Program-made: the position numbers and the translations under genes
The notes under the pieces: generated by a model
Told to the model about the DNA's origin: nothing
Database searches by the model: none
The model's input: the letters and a program-made list of their open reading frames with translations, nothing else
Part shown: in pieces, positions 17,318 to 25,590 of the stretch
How positions within the stretch are numbered: position 1 is the first letter of the stretch
Layout of the letters: every line of letters begins with the position of its first letter
Origin: Yersinia bercovieri ATCC 43970
GTDB lineage: Bacteria; Pseudomonadota; Gammaproteobacteria; Enterobacterales; Enterobacteriaceae
Reading direction: 5' to 3'
Length of the DNA: 64,000 nucleotides
Assembly (NCBI RefSeq): GCF_013282745.1
Contig: NZ_CP054044.1
Location: 1,674,001-1,738,000, forward strand

Positions 17318-19594
17318 ATGACAATTTTAAATCACACACTGGGTTTTCCGCGTGTAGGTCTGAAACGTGAACTGAAAAAAGCACAAGAAAGTTACTGGGC
17401 AGGCAACTCGACACAAGAGGAATTGCTCAATGTGGGTCGTGAATTGCGCGCCCGTCATTGGCAACAACAGCAGCAAGTTGGCGTTGATTTAGTGCCAGTG
17501 GGTGACTTTGCCTGGTATGACCATGTATTGACCACCAGTTTGCTGCTGGGTAATGTCCCAGAGCGCCATCAGAATGCCGATGGCTCGATTGATCTGGATA
17601 CCCTATTCCGCATTGGTCGTGGCCGCGCCCCCACTGGCACACCCGCGGCTGCGGCAGAAATGACCAAATGGTTTAATACCAACTATCACTACATGGTGCC
17701 GGAGTTCCAGCAAGGCCAGCAGTTCAAACTGGGCTGGACTCAACTGCTGGATGAAGTGGATGAAGCACTGGCCTTGGGCCACAAAATCAAACCTGTACTG
17801 CTTGGCCCGGTAACTTACCTGTGGCTGGGTAAAGTGAAAGGTGAGCAGTTCGATCGCCTCTCATTGCTGAAAGATATTCTGCCGGTTTATCAGCAAGTTC
17901 TGGCTGAACTGGCTAAGCGCGGCATTGAGTGGGTGCAGATTGACGAGCCGGCACTGGTACTGGAACTTCCGCCAGAGTGGCTGGATGCCTATCAACCGGC
18001 TTATCAGGCATTGCAGGGCCAGGTTAAATTGCTGCTGACCACCTATTTCGACAGCATCGGCCATAATCTCGACACTATTCGGGCATTACCGGTGCAAGGT
18101 CTGCATGTGGATGTGGTTGCCGGCCAGGATGATATTGCGGTTCTGAATGCAAAACTGCCAAAAGAGTGGCTGCTATCACTGGGGGTTATCAATGGCCGTA
18201 ACGTCTGGCGTGCTGATCTCAGTCATTGGTTTGAACGCCTGAAACCACTGATTAATAGCCGCCCGTTATGGCTTGGCAGCTCTTGCTCCCTATTACATAG
18301 CCCGATTGATTTAAGTGAAGAGACGCGCCTTGATGCCGAGGTGAAAAGCTGGTTCGCCTTCGCCCTGCAAAAATGTGCTGAACTGTCATTACTGACTCAG
18401 GCGCTGAATGCACCGAGTGAAGCCAAGCGGGCGGAGCTGGCCGCTTACAGTGCGCCAATCCGCGCCCGCCGTGCCTCCAGCCGTGTACATAATGCGCAAG
18501 TGGAACAACGTCTGGCGGCAATCACTGCCCAAGATATTGAGCGCCAACTGCCTTATGAGGCCCGTGCAACAGCTCAGCGTAAGCGCTTTAACTTACCCGC
18601 CTGGCCGACCACCACTATCGGCTCATTCCCACAAACCACCGAGATCCGTGGCCTGCGCCTGGACTTCAAACAGGGTCGTTTGGATGGGAAAAACTACCGC
18701 ACCGGTATCAGCGAGCATATCAAGCAAGCTATCACGGAGCAGGAGCGTTTGGGTCTGGATGTGCTGGTACATGGTGAAGCTGAACGTAATGATATGGTGG
18801 AGTATTTCGGTGAGCATCTGGATGGTTTTGTGTTTACCCAAAATGGTTGGGTGCAGAGCTACGGCTCCCGCTGTGTCAAGCCGCCAGTGATTATTGGTGA
18901 CATCAGCCGCCCGGCAGCCATTACAGTTGAATGGGCGAAATATGCCCAGTCGCTGACGGACAAACCGGTAAAAGGCATGTTGACCGGGCCGGTCACCATT
19001 CTGTGCTGGTCATTCCCACGGGAAGATGTCAGCCGCGAAACCATCGCCAAACAAATTGCGCTGGCACTGCGTGATGAAGTGGAAGATCTTGAAAAAGCAG
19101 GTATTGGTATCATCCAGATTGATGAGCCAGCACTGCGTGAAGGGTTGCCGCTGCGCCGCGCCGATTGGCAAGCCTATCTGCAATGGGCAGTCGATGCCTT
19201 TAAATTGAATGCAGCAGTCGCGCAGAACGATACCCAAATTCACACCCATATGTGTTATTGCGAGTTCAATGACATTATGGATTCCATTGCTGCGCTGGAT
19301 GCGGATGTGATTACCATCGAAACTTCCCGCTCAGATATGGAGTTGCTGGAGTCATTCGAAGATTTCGCCTATCCCAATGAGATTGGCCCCGGCGTTTATG
19401 ACATTCACTCGCCGAATGTGCCCAGTGTGGAGTGGATTGAAGCGCTACTGCGCAAAGCCGCTCAGCGTATCCCAGCAGAACGGTTGTGGGTTAACCCAGA
19501 TTGCGGTCTGAAAACCCGTGGCTGGCCGGAAACCCGCCAGGCATTGGCCAACATGGTGCTGGCTGCACAGCGTTTGCGTGAAGAGCAGATCTGA
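17318..19594 (+). CDS. metE: MetE, cobalamin-independent methionine synthase
   Basis: Transfers methyl from methyltetrahydrofolate triglutamate to homocysteine in the cytoplasm. 758 residues from the ATG at 17318, which reproduces the family start [14 protein letters not shown] and has GGGA nine bases upstream; ATGs at 17303 and 17312 are also in frame. Zinc ligands are visible in HTHMCYCEF and in [13 protein letters not shown]; the substrate-binding stretch [13 protein letters not shown] opens the second barrel. The two-barrel layout and length are normal. Regulated divergently with metR. Confidence 0.97.
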   Translation: MTILNHTLGFPRVGLKRELKKAQESYWAGNSTQEELLNVGRELRARHWQQQQQVGVDLVPVGDFAWYDHVLTTSLLLGNVPERHQNADGSIDLDTLFRIGRGRAPTGTPAAAAEMTKWFNTNYHYMVPEFQQGQQFKLGWTQLLDEVDEALALGHKIKPVLLGPVTYLWLGKVKGEQFDRLSLLKDILPVYQQVLAELAKRGIEWVQIDEPALVLELPPEWLDAYQPAYQALQGQVKLLLTTYFDSIGHNLDTIRALPVQGLHVDVVAGQDDIAVLNAKLPKEWLLSLGVINGRNVWRADLSHWFERLKPLINSRPLWLGSSCSLLHSPIDLSEETRLDAEVKSWFAFALQKCAELSLLTQALNAPSEAKRAELAAYSAPIRARRASSRVHNAQVEQRLAAITAQDIERQLPYEARATAQRKRFNLPAWPTTTIGSFPQTTEIRGLRLDFKQGRLDGKNYRTGISEHIKQAITEQERLGLDVLVHGEAERNDMVEYFGEHLDGFVFTQNGWVQSYGSRCVKPPVIIGDISRPAAITVEWAKYAQSLTDKPVKGMLTGPVTILCWSFPREDVSRETIAKQIALALRDEVEDLEKAGIGIIQIDEPALREGLPLRRADWQAYLQWAVDAFKLNAAVAQNDTQIHTHMCYCEFNDIMDSIAALDADVITIETSRSDMELLESFEDFAYPNEIGPGVYDIHSPNVPSVEWIEALLRKAAQRIPAERLWVNPDCGLKTRGWPETRQALANMVLAAQRLREEQI

Positions 19595-19626
19595 TTGATA
19601 CCCATTAACTCTCTGTGGTGACACTT

Positions 19627-19650
19627 GGGCGCATATTGCGCCCTTTTTTA
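19627..19650 (+). terminator. Terminator between metE and ysgA (possibly bidirectional)
   Basis: GGGCGCA pairs with TGCGCCC around TAT, followed by TTTTTTA. It lies 32 bases after metE and 7 bases before the end of convergent ysgA. On the minus strand the stem is followed by AAGTG, so termination is mainly in the plus direction. Confidence 0.85.
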
Positions 19651-19656
19651 TGGTGG

Positions 19657-20511
19657 CTATTTGCCCTCTTCAGCTACCGGATTGGCGGCCACGCCGTGCT
19701 GAGCAAACCAATCGAGCATCCGCTGCCAGCCGTCCAGCGCAGAGTCTGCATGATAACTGGGGCGATAGTCGGCATTAAATGCGTGTCCTGCCTCTGGATA
19801 AACAATGATTTCGGCATCAGCATTGGCGGCGCGTAGTGCCTGCCGCATAGTGTCAATGTGCTCTGGTGTGATACTGCCATCTTTGCCGCCATACAGCCCC
19901 AGTACCGGCGCACTGAGATCGATGGCAACATCAACCGGATATTTGGGTAACAGTAAGGTTTTTTCGCCCACCAATTTGCCATACCAGGCCACGGCGGCTT
20001 TGAGCTGCGGATTATGGGCGGCATATAGCCAGGCAATGCGACCACCCCAGCAAAATCCTGTAATCGCCAATTTGCTGGTATCACCACCATGGCGAGAGGC
20101 CCAGTGTGCCGCGTGATCAAGATCGACCATGACCTGGCGGTCGGGTACTTTGCTAACCAAATTTTTAACTAACGCATTGATATCATCATACTCTTTGGCA
20201 TCACCTTGGCGAAAATATAGCTCCGGTGCGATAGCCAGATATCCCTGCTTCGCCAACCTGCGGCAGATATCCTGTATATGCTCATGCACACCAAAAATCT
20301 CCTGCACAACAATCACTACAGGATATGGCCCAGTGTGCTGGGCGGGCTTGGCAATATAAGCCGGCAATTCATCACCCTGAGACGGAATGGTGGTTTCTCC
20401 GCAGTGAATACCCTGTTGATCGGTATGGCGGGTCGTCGAGGCTAATGGTGATACCGCAGCTGTGAAGCCGCCTGCTGCCTGCCTGAGAGTCATAAGTAGA
20501 TCAGTTTTCAC
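19657..20511 (-). CDS. ysgA: Dienelactone hydrolase family protein (YsgA/DlhH)
   Basis: A 284-residue alpha/beta hydrolase matching E. coli YsgA in gene position (between metE and udp) and sequence (VVIVVQEIFGVHEHIQDICR, ELYFRQGD, EAGHAFNADYRPSYH). The nucleophile elbow is GFCWGG, with cysteine as in dienelactone hydrolases; the aspartate is in GLYGGKDGSI and the histidine in AGHAF. The N-terminal ~50 residues are longer than in E. coli but without a clear signal peptide. A GTG start at 20511 is supported by AAGGAG at eight bases. The natural substrate is unknown. Confidence 0.9.
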   Translation of the reverse strand: MKTDLLMTLRQAAGGFTAAVSPLASTTRHTDQQGIHCGETTIPSQGDELPAYIAKPAQHTGPYPVVIVVQEIFGVHEHIQDICRRLAKQGYLAIAPELYFRQGDAKEYDDINALVKNLVSKVPDRQVMVDLDHAAHWASRHGGDTSKLAITGFCWGGRIAWLYAAHNPQLKAAVAWYGKLVGEKTLLLPKYPVDVAIDLSAPVLGLYGGKDGSITPEHIDTMRQALRAANADAEIIVYPEAGHAFNADYRPSYHADSALDGWQRMLDWFAQHGVAANPVAEEGK

Positions 20512-20816
20512 TGTGGTCTCCTTGCAGATGAGGAAAAGTTACCCGATAAGCTATTACTGCCGTCACTAAATTATTACTACTGTGTTATGCGCTACCGAAT
20601 TTAACTATAGGTAATCTTTGAGATTTATGAGGTCAGGTTTTGTCGTGATTAATGACTTTGTGGTGACATAAAGGGAATTTGATAAGTCAGGCTGACAAAT
20701 ACTGAAAAGATATTGGTACGACATTGATCAATGAGTTCTATCATTGTCATTCACATACAAAATGGCGACTGCAACGGGCTGTTTTTGGATGATAAATAGC
20801 CTTAATTGATGCTATA

Positions 20817-20912
20817 TGTGATCTTGTTCACAGTTATAATGTATTGGCTATTACCATTTCTTTTATCAAAGTGACTATCATCACGAAATAATGTGATGAT
20901 TTTGAGTAAAGT
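20817..20912 (+). promoter_or_regulatory. udp promoter with two CRP sites (deoP2-like)
   Basis: TGTGATCTTGTTCACA (20817-20832) is a perfect CRP core and AGTGACTATCATCACG (20870-20885) an eight-of-ten match. Their centres are 53 bases apart, like CRP-1 and CRP-2 of CytR-controlled promoters. If the nearer site sits at -41.5, the -10 falls on TAAAGT (20907-20912). CytR would bind between them. The remaining ~300 bases back to the ysgA start (20512) hold no gene that I can support. Confidence 0.7.
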
Positions 20913-20961
20913 ATCTCTTTGTACCCCCTACAACATCTCTCATGAAAGAGGAGTCTCACAC

Positions 20962-21723
20962 ATGGCTAAATCCGACGTTTTTCACCTGGGCCTGACTAAA
21001 AATGATCTGCAAGGGGCAACTCTGGCTATCGTGCCGGGTGATCCGCAACGTGTTGAGAAAATCGCTAAATTGATGGATAACCCAGTACATCTGGCTTCTC
21101 ATCGTGAATTTACCTCATGGCGCGCTGAATTAGACGGCAAAGCTGTGATTGTCTGCTCAACCGGTATTGGTGGCCCTTCAACGTCGATTGCTGTTGAAGA
21201 GTTAGCGCAGCTCGGTGTTCGGACTTTCCTACGTATTGGTACTACTGGTGCTATTCAGTCACATATTAATGTTGGTGATGTTTTGGTCACCACGGCGGCG
21301 GTGCGGTTAGATGGTGCCAGCCTGCACTTTGCCCCAATGGAGTTCCCAGCAGTGGCGGACTTTGCCTGCACAACCGCACTAGTTAATGCCGCAAAATCAG
21401 TGGGCGCAACTACCCACATTGGTGTTACCGCTTCCTCCGATACTTTCTATCCAGGACAAGAGCGTTACGACACTTTCTCTGGCCGTGTTGTTCGCCGTTT
21501 TAAAGGTTCAATGGAAGAGTGGCAATCTATGGGCGTGATGAATTATGAAATGGAATCTGCAACCTTGCTAACCATGTGTGCCAGCCAGGGCCTGCGCGCT
21601 GGTATGGTCGCCGGGGTGATTGTAAACCGCACCCAGCAAGAGATCCCGAACGAAGAAACCATGAAAGCAACCGAAAGCCACGCGGTGAAAATTGTGGTAG
21701 AAGCCGCACGGCACCTGCTGTAA
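20962..21723 (+). CDS. udp: Uridine phosphorylase
   Basis: Reversible phosphorolysis of uridine to uracil and ribose-1-phosphate in pyrimidine salvage. 253 residues, identical in length to E. coli Udp, starting [19 protein letters not shown] with GAGGAG-like site ahead of 20962. Phosphate-binding VPGDPQR and the nucleoside-binding [13 protein letters not shown] (Met-Glu pair contacting ribose) are present. The promoter shows the CRP/CytR layout. Its message runs into a palindromic repeat and then a terminator. Confidence 0.97.
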   Translation: MAKSDVFHLGLTKNDLQGATLAIVPGDPQRVEKIAKLMDNPVHLASHREFTSWRAELDGKAVIVCSTGIGGPSTSIAVEELAQLGVRTFLRIGTTGAIQSHINVGDVLVTTAAVRLDGASLHFAPMEFPAVADFACTTALVNAAKSVGATTHIGVTASSDTFYPGQERYDTFSGRVVRRFKGSMEEWQSMGVMNYEMESATLLTMCASQGLRAGMVAGVIVNRTQQEIPNEETMKATESHAVKIVVEAARHLL

Positions 21724-21730
21724 CAGTTCT

Positions 21731-21870
21731 CCGTTTATGGGCTAAGTGGCTACAACGGAGAGAACAGGCAGATCGTCAAGACGCCGTCAGTACATCCCTG
21801 GCGCGGCGCTGGACTCTTCTGCCTATCCTCACCGCTCAAGATAGAGTCATCAGGGTTTGTCAGCCGTCTG
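21731..21870 (-). repeat. Palindromic miniature repeat, copy 1 (about 140 bp)
   Basis: The reverse complement starts CAGACGGCTGACAAACC and continues through GGCAGAAGAGTCCAGCG..., GCGCCAGGGATG, ACGGCGTCTTGACGATCTG and CTGTTCTCTCCG, the same blocks in the same order as the copies at 50679 and 52264. It begins seven bases behind the udp stop and ends directly before the udp terminator. The central ~23 bases present in the 166 bp copy are missing. It resembles the YPAL-type insertions described in yersiniae; the name is from memory and not checked. Confidence 0.75.
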
Positions 21871-21871
21871 G

Positions 21872-21900
21872 AACGGGTCAGTTTACTGGCCCGTTTTTTA
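21872..21900 (+). terminator. Terminator behind udp
   Basis: AACGGGTCAG pairs with CTGGCCCGTT (one T-G pair) around TTTA and is followed by TTTT. It directly follows the palindromic repeat, so the repeat lies in the 3' untranslated region of udp mRNA. Confidence 0.88.
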
Positions 21901-21960
21901 TTTTATCCGGTTATCTGGTAAGGTCGTAGCTCACATAAAGGACAATAATAAGAGGAAAAC

Positions 21961-22758
21961 ATGACGAAACCTGCGCTCTCTCATCCTTCCCTGTTGCAAC
22001 TGGATGGTGGTATTAACTTTCGTGATCTCGGTGGCAACCTTGGCGCTGATGGTCGGCGCATCAAGCGCGGCCTACTCTTTCGCTCTGGTTCACTTGATCG
22101 CTTGAGTGCCAAAGATTGTGATGTTCTCAGTCGCGGCCCCATTGCTCAAATTCTTGATTATCGTGATGCTGATGAAGTTCAGGCCAAGCCCGACGTGGTG
22201 TGGCAAGGGGCCAGTTACCACAACACTCCAGCCAACCCGCTAAGTAGCGAGGTGAATGCCAATCTGGAAAAACTAACTAATGAGACGTTAGCGGCATTTG
22301 ATGCCCGTGCTTTTATGTTAGAGCTTTATCACCGATTACCGTTTAATAATCAGGCTTATAAGCAACTGACGGGTTTGCTGCAAAACTGCGCTTCGCCAGA
22401 ACATACTGCTGCCAGTGTCGTACAGCATTGCGCTGTCGGGAAAGACCGCACCGGTGTGGGTTCTGCGCTGGTGCTATTCGCGCTAGGTGCCGACGAATCA
22501 ACAGTATTGGAAGATTACCTGTTGACCGAAACCACACTGACGCCTTTCCGTGAACATATGCTGGCTGAGTTGTCACTGAAACTCAACGATGAGGCGCTAG
22601 GACAATTTGCTTTCGTATTGTCAGCCAAAGAAGAGTTTATTCAAACTGCGTTGCGCAGCATTCAAGAGCGATATGGTAGCCGTGAGCATTGGTTGCAACA
22701 TGAATTTGGCCTAGGCAGTATCGAGCGTGAAAAGTTACAGGCCTACTTCTTAGAGTGA
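21961..22758 (+). CDS. Tyrosine/serine protein phosphatase (Y_phosphatase3-like)
   Basis: A 265-residue soluble protein with the C-x5-R phosphatase loop HCAVGKDRTG; by codon count the nucleophile is Cys157 and the arginine Arg163. The N-terminal block GGINFRDLGGN ... RGLLFRSGSLDRLS is characteristic of the bacterial tyrosine/lipid phosphatase group that includes Mycobacterium PtpB and Listeria LipA. No signal peptide or membrane segment. It stands alone with its own terminator downstream. The substrate, protein or phosphoinositide, cannot be told. E. coli lacks this gene at this place between udp and rmuC. Confidence 0.85.
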   Translation: MTKPALSHPSLLQLDGGINFRDLGGNLGADGRRIKRGLLFRSGSLDRLSAKDCDVLSRGPIAQILDYRDADEVQAKPDVVWQGASYHNTPANPLSSEVNANLEKLTNETLAAFDARAFMLELYHRLPFNNQAYKQLTGLLQNCASPEHTAASVVQHCAVGKDRTGVGSALVLFALGADESTVLEDYLLTETTLTPFREHMLAELSLKLNDEALGQFAFVLSAKEEFIQTALRSIQERYGSREHWLQHEFGLGSIEREKLQAYFLE

Positions 22759-22799
22759 TTTTTTTCCTGCACGCCATTCATCCGCTTTTATCTCGTACT

Positions 22800-22824
22800 G
22801 AGCCACCACTGAGTGGCTCTTTTT
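22800..22824 (+). terminator. Terminator behind the phosphatase gene
   Basis: GAGCCAC pairs with GTGGCTC around CACTGA and is followed by TTTTT, 41 bases after the stop codon. Confidence 0.88.
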
Positions 22825-22880
22825 AACCGCTTAATGATACAAACTACCGCTTAACCAGATCGCTGATATTTCTCTTAGGC

Positions 22881-22904
22881 GTCAGGCGTATGTTAACGCC
22901 TGAC
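22881..22904 (+). promoter_or_regulatory. Leader hairpin before the cstA-type gene
   Basis: GTCAGGCGT (22881-22889) pairs perfectly with ACGCCTGAC (22896-22904) around ATGTTA, ending 16 bases before the start codon and just before the GGAGAG ribosome site. It could tune translation of the transporter or be an operator; no T run follows, so it is not a terminator. Confidence 0.55.
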
Positions 22905-22920
22905 AAATTCCCTGGAGAGA

Positions 22921-24738
22921 ATGCTCATGCAACATGCGATTACCTTTGTTATCGCGTCCGCGTGTATCCTGACAATCTGCTACCGTTTATACGGTATCTT
23001 TTTTGTTCGTAAGGTACTGCGGGTCGATGACAGTGAAGTCACACCTTCCCACACCTTTGAAGATGGTAAAGATTACGTTCCGACTAAAAAATGGGTGAAC
23101 TTTGGTAGCCACTTTGCAGCAATTGCTGCGGCTGGCCCCTTGGTTGGCCCGGTACTGGCAGCCCAATATGGTTATTTACCCGGTTTCCTGTGGCTACTGA
23201 TTGGTTGTGTTATTGGCGGTGCTGTTCACGATACTGTGGTTCTGTTTGCGTCAATGAAACATCAAGGGAAATCCCTATCAGAAGTCGCTAAATCAGAACT
23301 TGGTCCGGTGGCTGGCTGGTGCACCGGTCTTGCCATGCTGTTCATTATCACTATCACCATGGCCGGGTTATCAATGGTTGTGGTACATGCCTTGGAACGT
23401 AACCCTTGGGGTACTTTCGCGGTATTCATGACAATCCCGATCGCTATCTGCGTAGGTTTATGGGAACGCATGACAGGTAGCATGAAAGGGGCCTCTTATG
23501 TCGGTATCGCCGCTATCATGGTGTGCGTATTTGTTGGCCCATACATTGAAGGCACTTGGCTTGGCGATTGGTTAATGCTGAAAGCCGATACCGTCAGCAT
23601 TATTCTGCCAATGTATGCTTTCTTTGCGACCGCCTTACCTGTTTGGATGTTACTGACCCCTCGCGGTTATCTTTCTAGTTTTATGAAGATCGGTGTATTC
23701 GGTGCGCTGATTGTTGGTGTTGTATTTATTAACCCCGAAATTCAATTCCCAGCATTAACACAATTTATCCATGGTGGTGGCCCAGTGCTGGCAGGTCCAG
23801 TCTGGCCGTTTATCTCTATTACTATTGCCTGTGGTGCTATTTCTGGTTTCCATGCCTTTATCGGTTCAGGGACAACACCAAAACAGATCGACAAATGGAG
23901 CGATATCTTACCTGTCGGCTTTGGTGCGATGCTGGCCGAGTGTATGGTTGGGGTAATGGCTCTGATTGCGGCAACCTCTCTGCATCCTGCTGACTATTTT
24001 GCCATTAACTCTTCCGCTGAAGCATGGAGTTTACTGGGTATGGAAGTGGTTAACCTGCCACAACTGAGTCAGGAAATTGGTCTGGACCTGTATGGCCGCA
24101 CCGGTGGTGCTGTAACCTTAGCGGTCGGCATGACGGATATCTTTATTCGTGTGCCATGGTTCAGCAGCATGGCTGCTTACTTCTTCCAGTTTGTTGTTAT
24201 GTTTGAAGCTGTATTTATCCTAACTGCCGTTGACTCAGGCACCCGCGTTGCTCGCTACCTACTGCAAGATTTCTTGGGTGACATCTGGGCACCACTAAAA
24301 CGCACCGACTGGTTACCTGGCACCCTGGCATGTAGTGTTATCGCTTGTGCGTTATGGGGTTATCTCCTTAACTCGGGTGACATCAATTCGGTTTGGGCGC
24401 TATTCGGTGTATCCAACCAGTTAATGGCTTCTGTTGGTTTAATCATTGGTGCCACTATTATTCTGCGTTTAGCAACCAAACGTATCTATATGCTGACCTG
24501 TGTGATTCCTCTCGCTTATCTGTTTGTCACCGTAAACTATGCGGGCTACTGGATGATCACTCACGTGTACTTCAATTCAGCAGCGAAGGGTTACAATCTG
24601 TTCAACGGTATTATCTCTATTATTATGATGACACTGGGCGTTATTATCCTGATATCAGCACTGAAAAAATGGCGTGAACTGTGGATCCGCAGATCTGCCG
24701 AGATGGCTGGTAATAAAGTGGTAACTGCCAACGCCTGA
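22921..24738 (+). CDS. CstA-family carbon starvation protein (short form)
   Basis: A 605-residue inner-membrane protein with at least fourteen hydrophobic segments. The CstA family carries peptides or pyruvate (E. coli CstA, BtsT). Diagnostic blocks are visible: NFGSHFAAIAAAGPLVGPVL near residue 60, GCVIGGAVHDTVVLFASMKHQGKS, GFHAFIGSGTTPKQI and FIRVPWFSSMAAYFFQFVVM. It is about 100 residues shorter than E. coli CstA and BtsT (700-716), yet both ends look intact, so it belongs to the short subgroup. GGAG precedes ATG 22921; a second ATG is two codons in. A hairpin lies in its leader and a terminator follows. Confidence 0.88.
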   Translation: MLMQHAITFVIASACILTICYRLYGIFFVRKVLRVDDSEVTPSHTFEDGKDYVPTKKWVNFGSHFAAIAAAGPLVGPVLAAQYGYLPGFLWLLIGCVIGGAVHDTVVLFASMKHQGKSLSEVAKSELGPVAGWCTGLAMLFIITITMAGLSMVVVHALERNPWGTFAVFMTIPIAICVGLWERMTGSMKGASYVGIAAIMVCVFVGPYIEGTWLGDWLMLKADTVSIILPMYAFFATALPVWMLLTPRGYLSSFMKIGVFGALIVGVVFINPEIQFPALTQFIHGGGPVLAGPVWPFISITIACGAISGFHAFIGSGTTPKQIDKWSDILPVGFGAMLAECMVGVMALIAATSLHPADYFAINSSAEAWSLLGMEVVNLPQLSQEIGLDLYGRTGGAVTLAVGMTDIFIRVPWFSSMAAYFFQFVVMFEAVFILTAVDSGTRVARYLLQDFLGDIWAPLKRTDWLPGTLACSVIACALWGYLLNSGDINSVWALFGVSNQLMASVGLIIGATIILRLATKRIYMLTCVIPLAYLFVTVNYAGYWMITHVYFNSAAKGYNLFNGIISIIMMTLGVIILISALKKWRELWIRRSAEMAGNKVVTANA

Positions 24739-24770
24739 TACCCTTGATTCATCGCGTTAATCTATATAAG

Positions 24771-24800
24771 CGGTCGGGATCCTCCGGCCGTTTATTATTT
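24771..24800 (+). terminator. Terminator behind the cstA-type gene
   Basis: CGGTCGG pairs with CCGGCCG (one T-G pair) around GATCCT, followed by TTTATTATTT, 32 bases behind the stop. Confidence 0.8.
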
Positions 24801-24866
24801 GTTAAGCCAAAATAGCGATACATTGAGTATGCTAATGACCACTTTCTTAACAATAGGAAAACGCAT

Positions 24867-25397
24867 GTGACCCTGAATGACATCATTACTATCATTATTG
24901 ATTTTGTTCGTGAACATGAGTCATGGGCCATGCCTATCGTCTTTATTCTCGCTTTTGGTGAGTCCCTCGCCTTCCTTTCTTTACTGCTGCCTGCAACGGT
25001 TATCTTGCTCGGACTGGGTGCGCTAATTGGTGAAAGTGGTATCTCATTCTGGCCAATTTGGGCCGCCGCCGCCGCCGGTGCTTTTTTTGGCGACTGGGTC
25101 TCATATTGGGTTGGTATCCATTACAAAGACCGTGTCGGCAAAATGTGGCCACTCTCTCGCAATCCCCAGTTACTCGTGCGCGGTCATGCATTCTTTGAGC
25201 GTTGGGGCTTTTTTGGTGCCTTTATCGGCCGTTTCTTCGGCCCATTACGTGCAGTCGTTCCTTTGGTTGCCGGTATCTGTGCCATGCCAAAATTCTATTT
25301 TCAATTGGCTAATATCACTTCTGCCCTCATTTGGGCCTTTGGCATTTTGGCCCCGGGCGCATTCGGTATTCAGTGGTTCTCTCGCTGGATAGATTAA
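24867..25397 (+). CDS. DedA-family membrane protein
   Basis: A 176-residue inner-membrane protein with four to five hydrophobic segments. The DedA/VTT signature is seen as FGESLAFLSLLLPATVILLG near the start, GDWVSYWVGIHYKDRVGK, and FFERWGFFGAFIGRFFGPLR with its conserved arginine, followed by VPLVAGICAMPKFYF. Relatives take part in lipid-carrier flipping and envelope homeostasis. GTG at 24867 is the start, with AGGA eleven bases upstream; an ATG two bases earlier is followed at once by TGA and cannot serve. Monocistronic, between the cstA-type gene and rmuC. Confidence 0.85.
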   Translation: MTLNDIITIIIDFVREHESWAMPIVFILAFGESLAFLSLLLPATVILLGLGALIGESGISFWPIWAAAAAGAFFGDWVSYWVGIHYKDRVGKMWPLSRNPQLLVRGHAFFERWGFFGAFIGRFFGPLRAVVPLVAGICAMPKFYFQLANITSALIWAFGILAPGAFGIQWFSRWID

Positions 25398-25528
25398 GTC
25401 CACAAGTGGCAGTCGGCGGTCAACGGATGACAGTTTTAACCTAACTTTGCGCAAGATGGCGAGCGCTTTTTTATCTGCTTGTTATTTATGCGCACAGCTT
25501 CGCAAGACAGAATGTAATAGAAAAAACA

Positions 25529-25548
25529 CTCTGGACATCCATACAGTA
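25529..25548 (+). promoter_or_regulatory. Candidate LexA (SOS) box upstream of rmuC
   Basis: CTCTGGACATCCATACAGTA keeps the outer CTG-N10-CAG of the LexA consensus and matches it at 14 of 20 positions. It lies 43 bases before the rmuC start. To my recollection E. coli rmuC (yigN) is damage-inducible, which fits, but the match is imperfect in the left half. Confidence 0.5.
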
Positions 25549-25590
25549 TCCCCTTACCTTGACTGACATTAGGTTAATGGGGAGATAACC

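Noticed and set aside
24818..24835. CATTGAGTATGCT, resembling the ERIC core
   Set aside because: Only about a dozen bases agree; the flanks have none of the other ERIC blocks.
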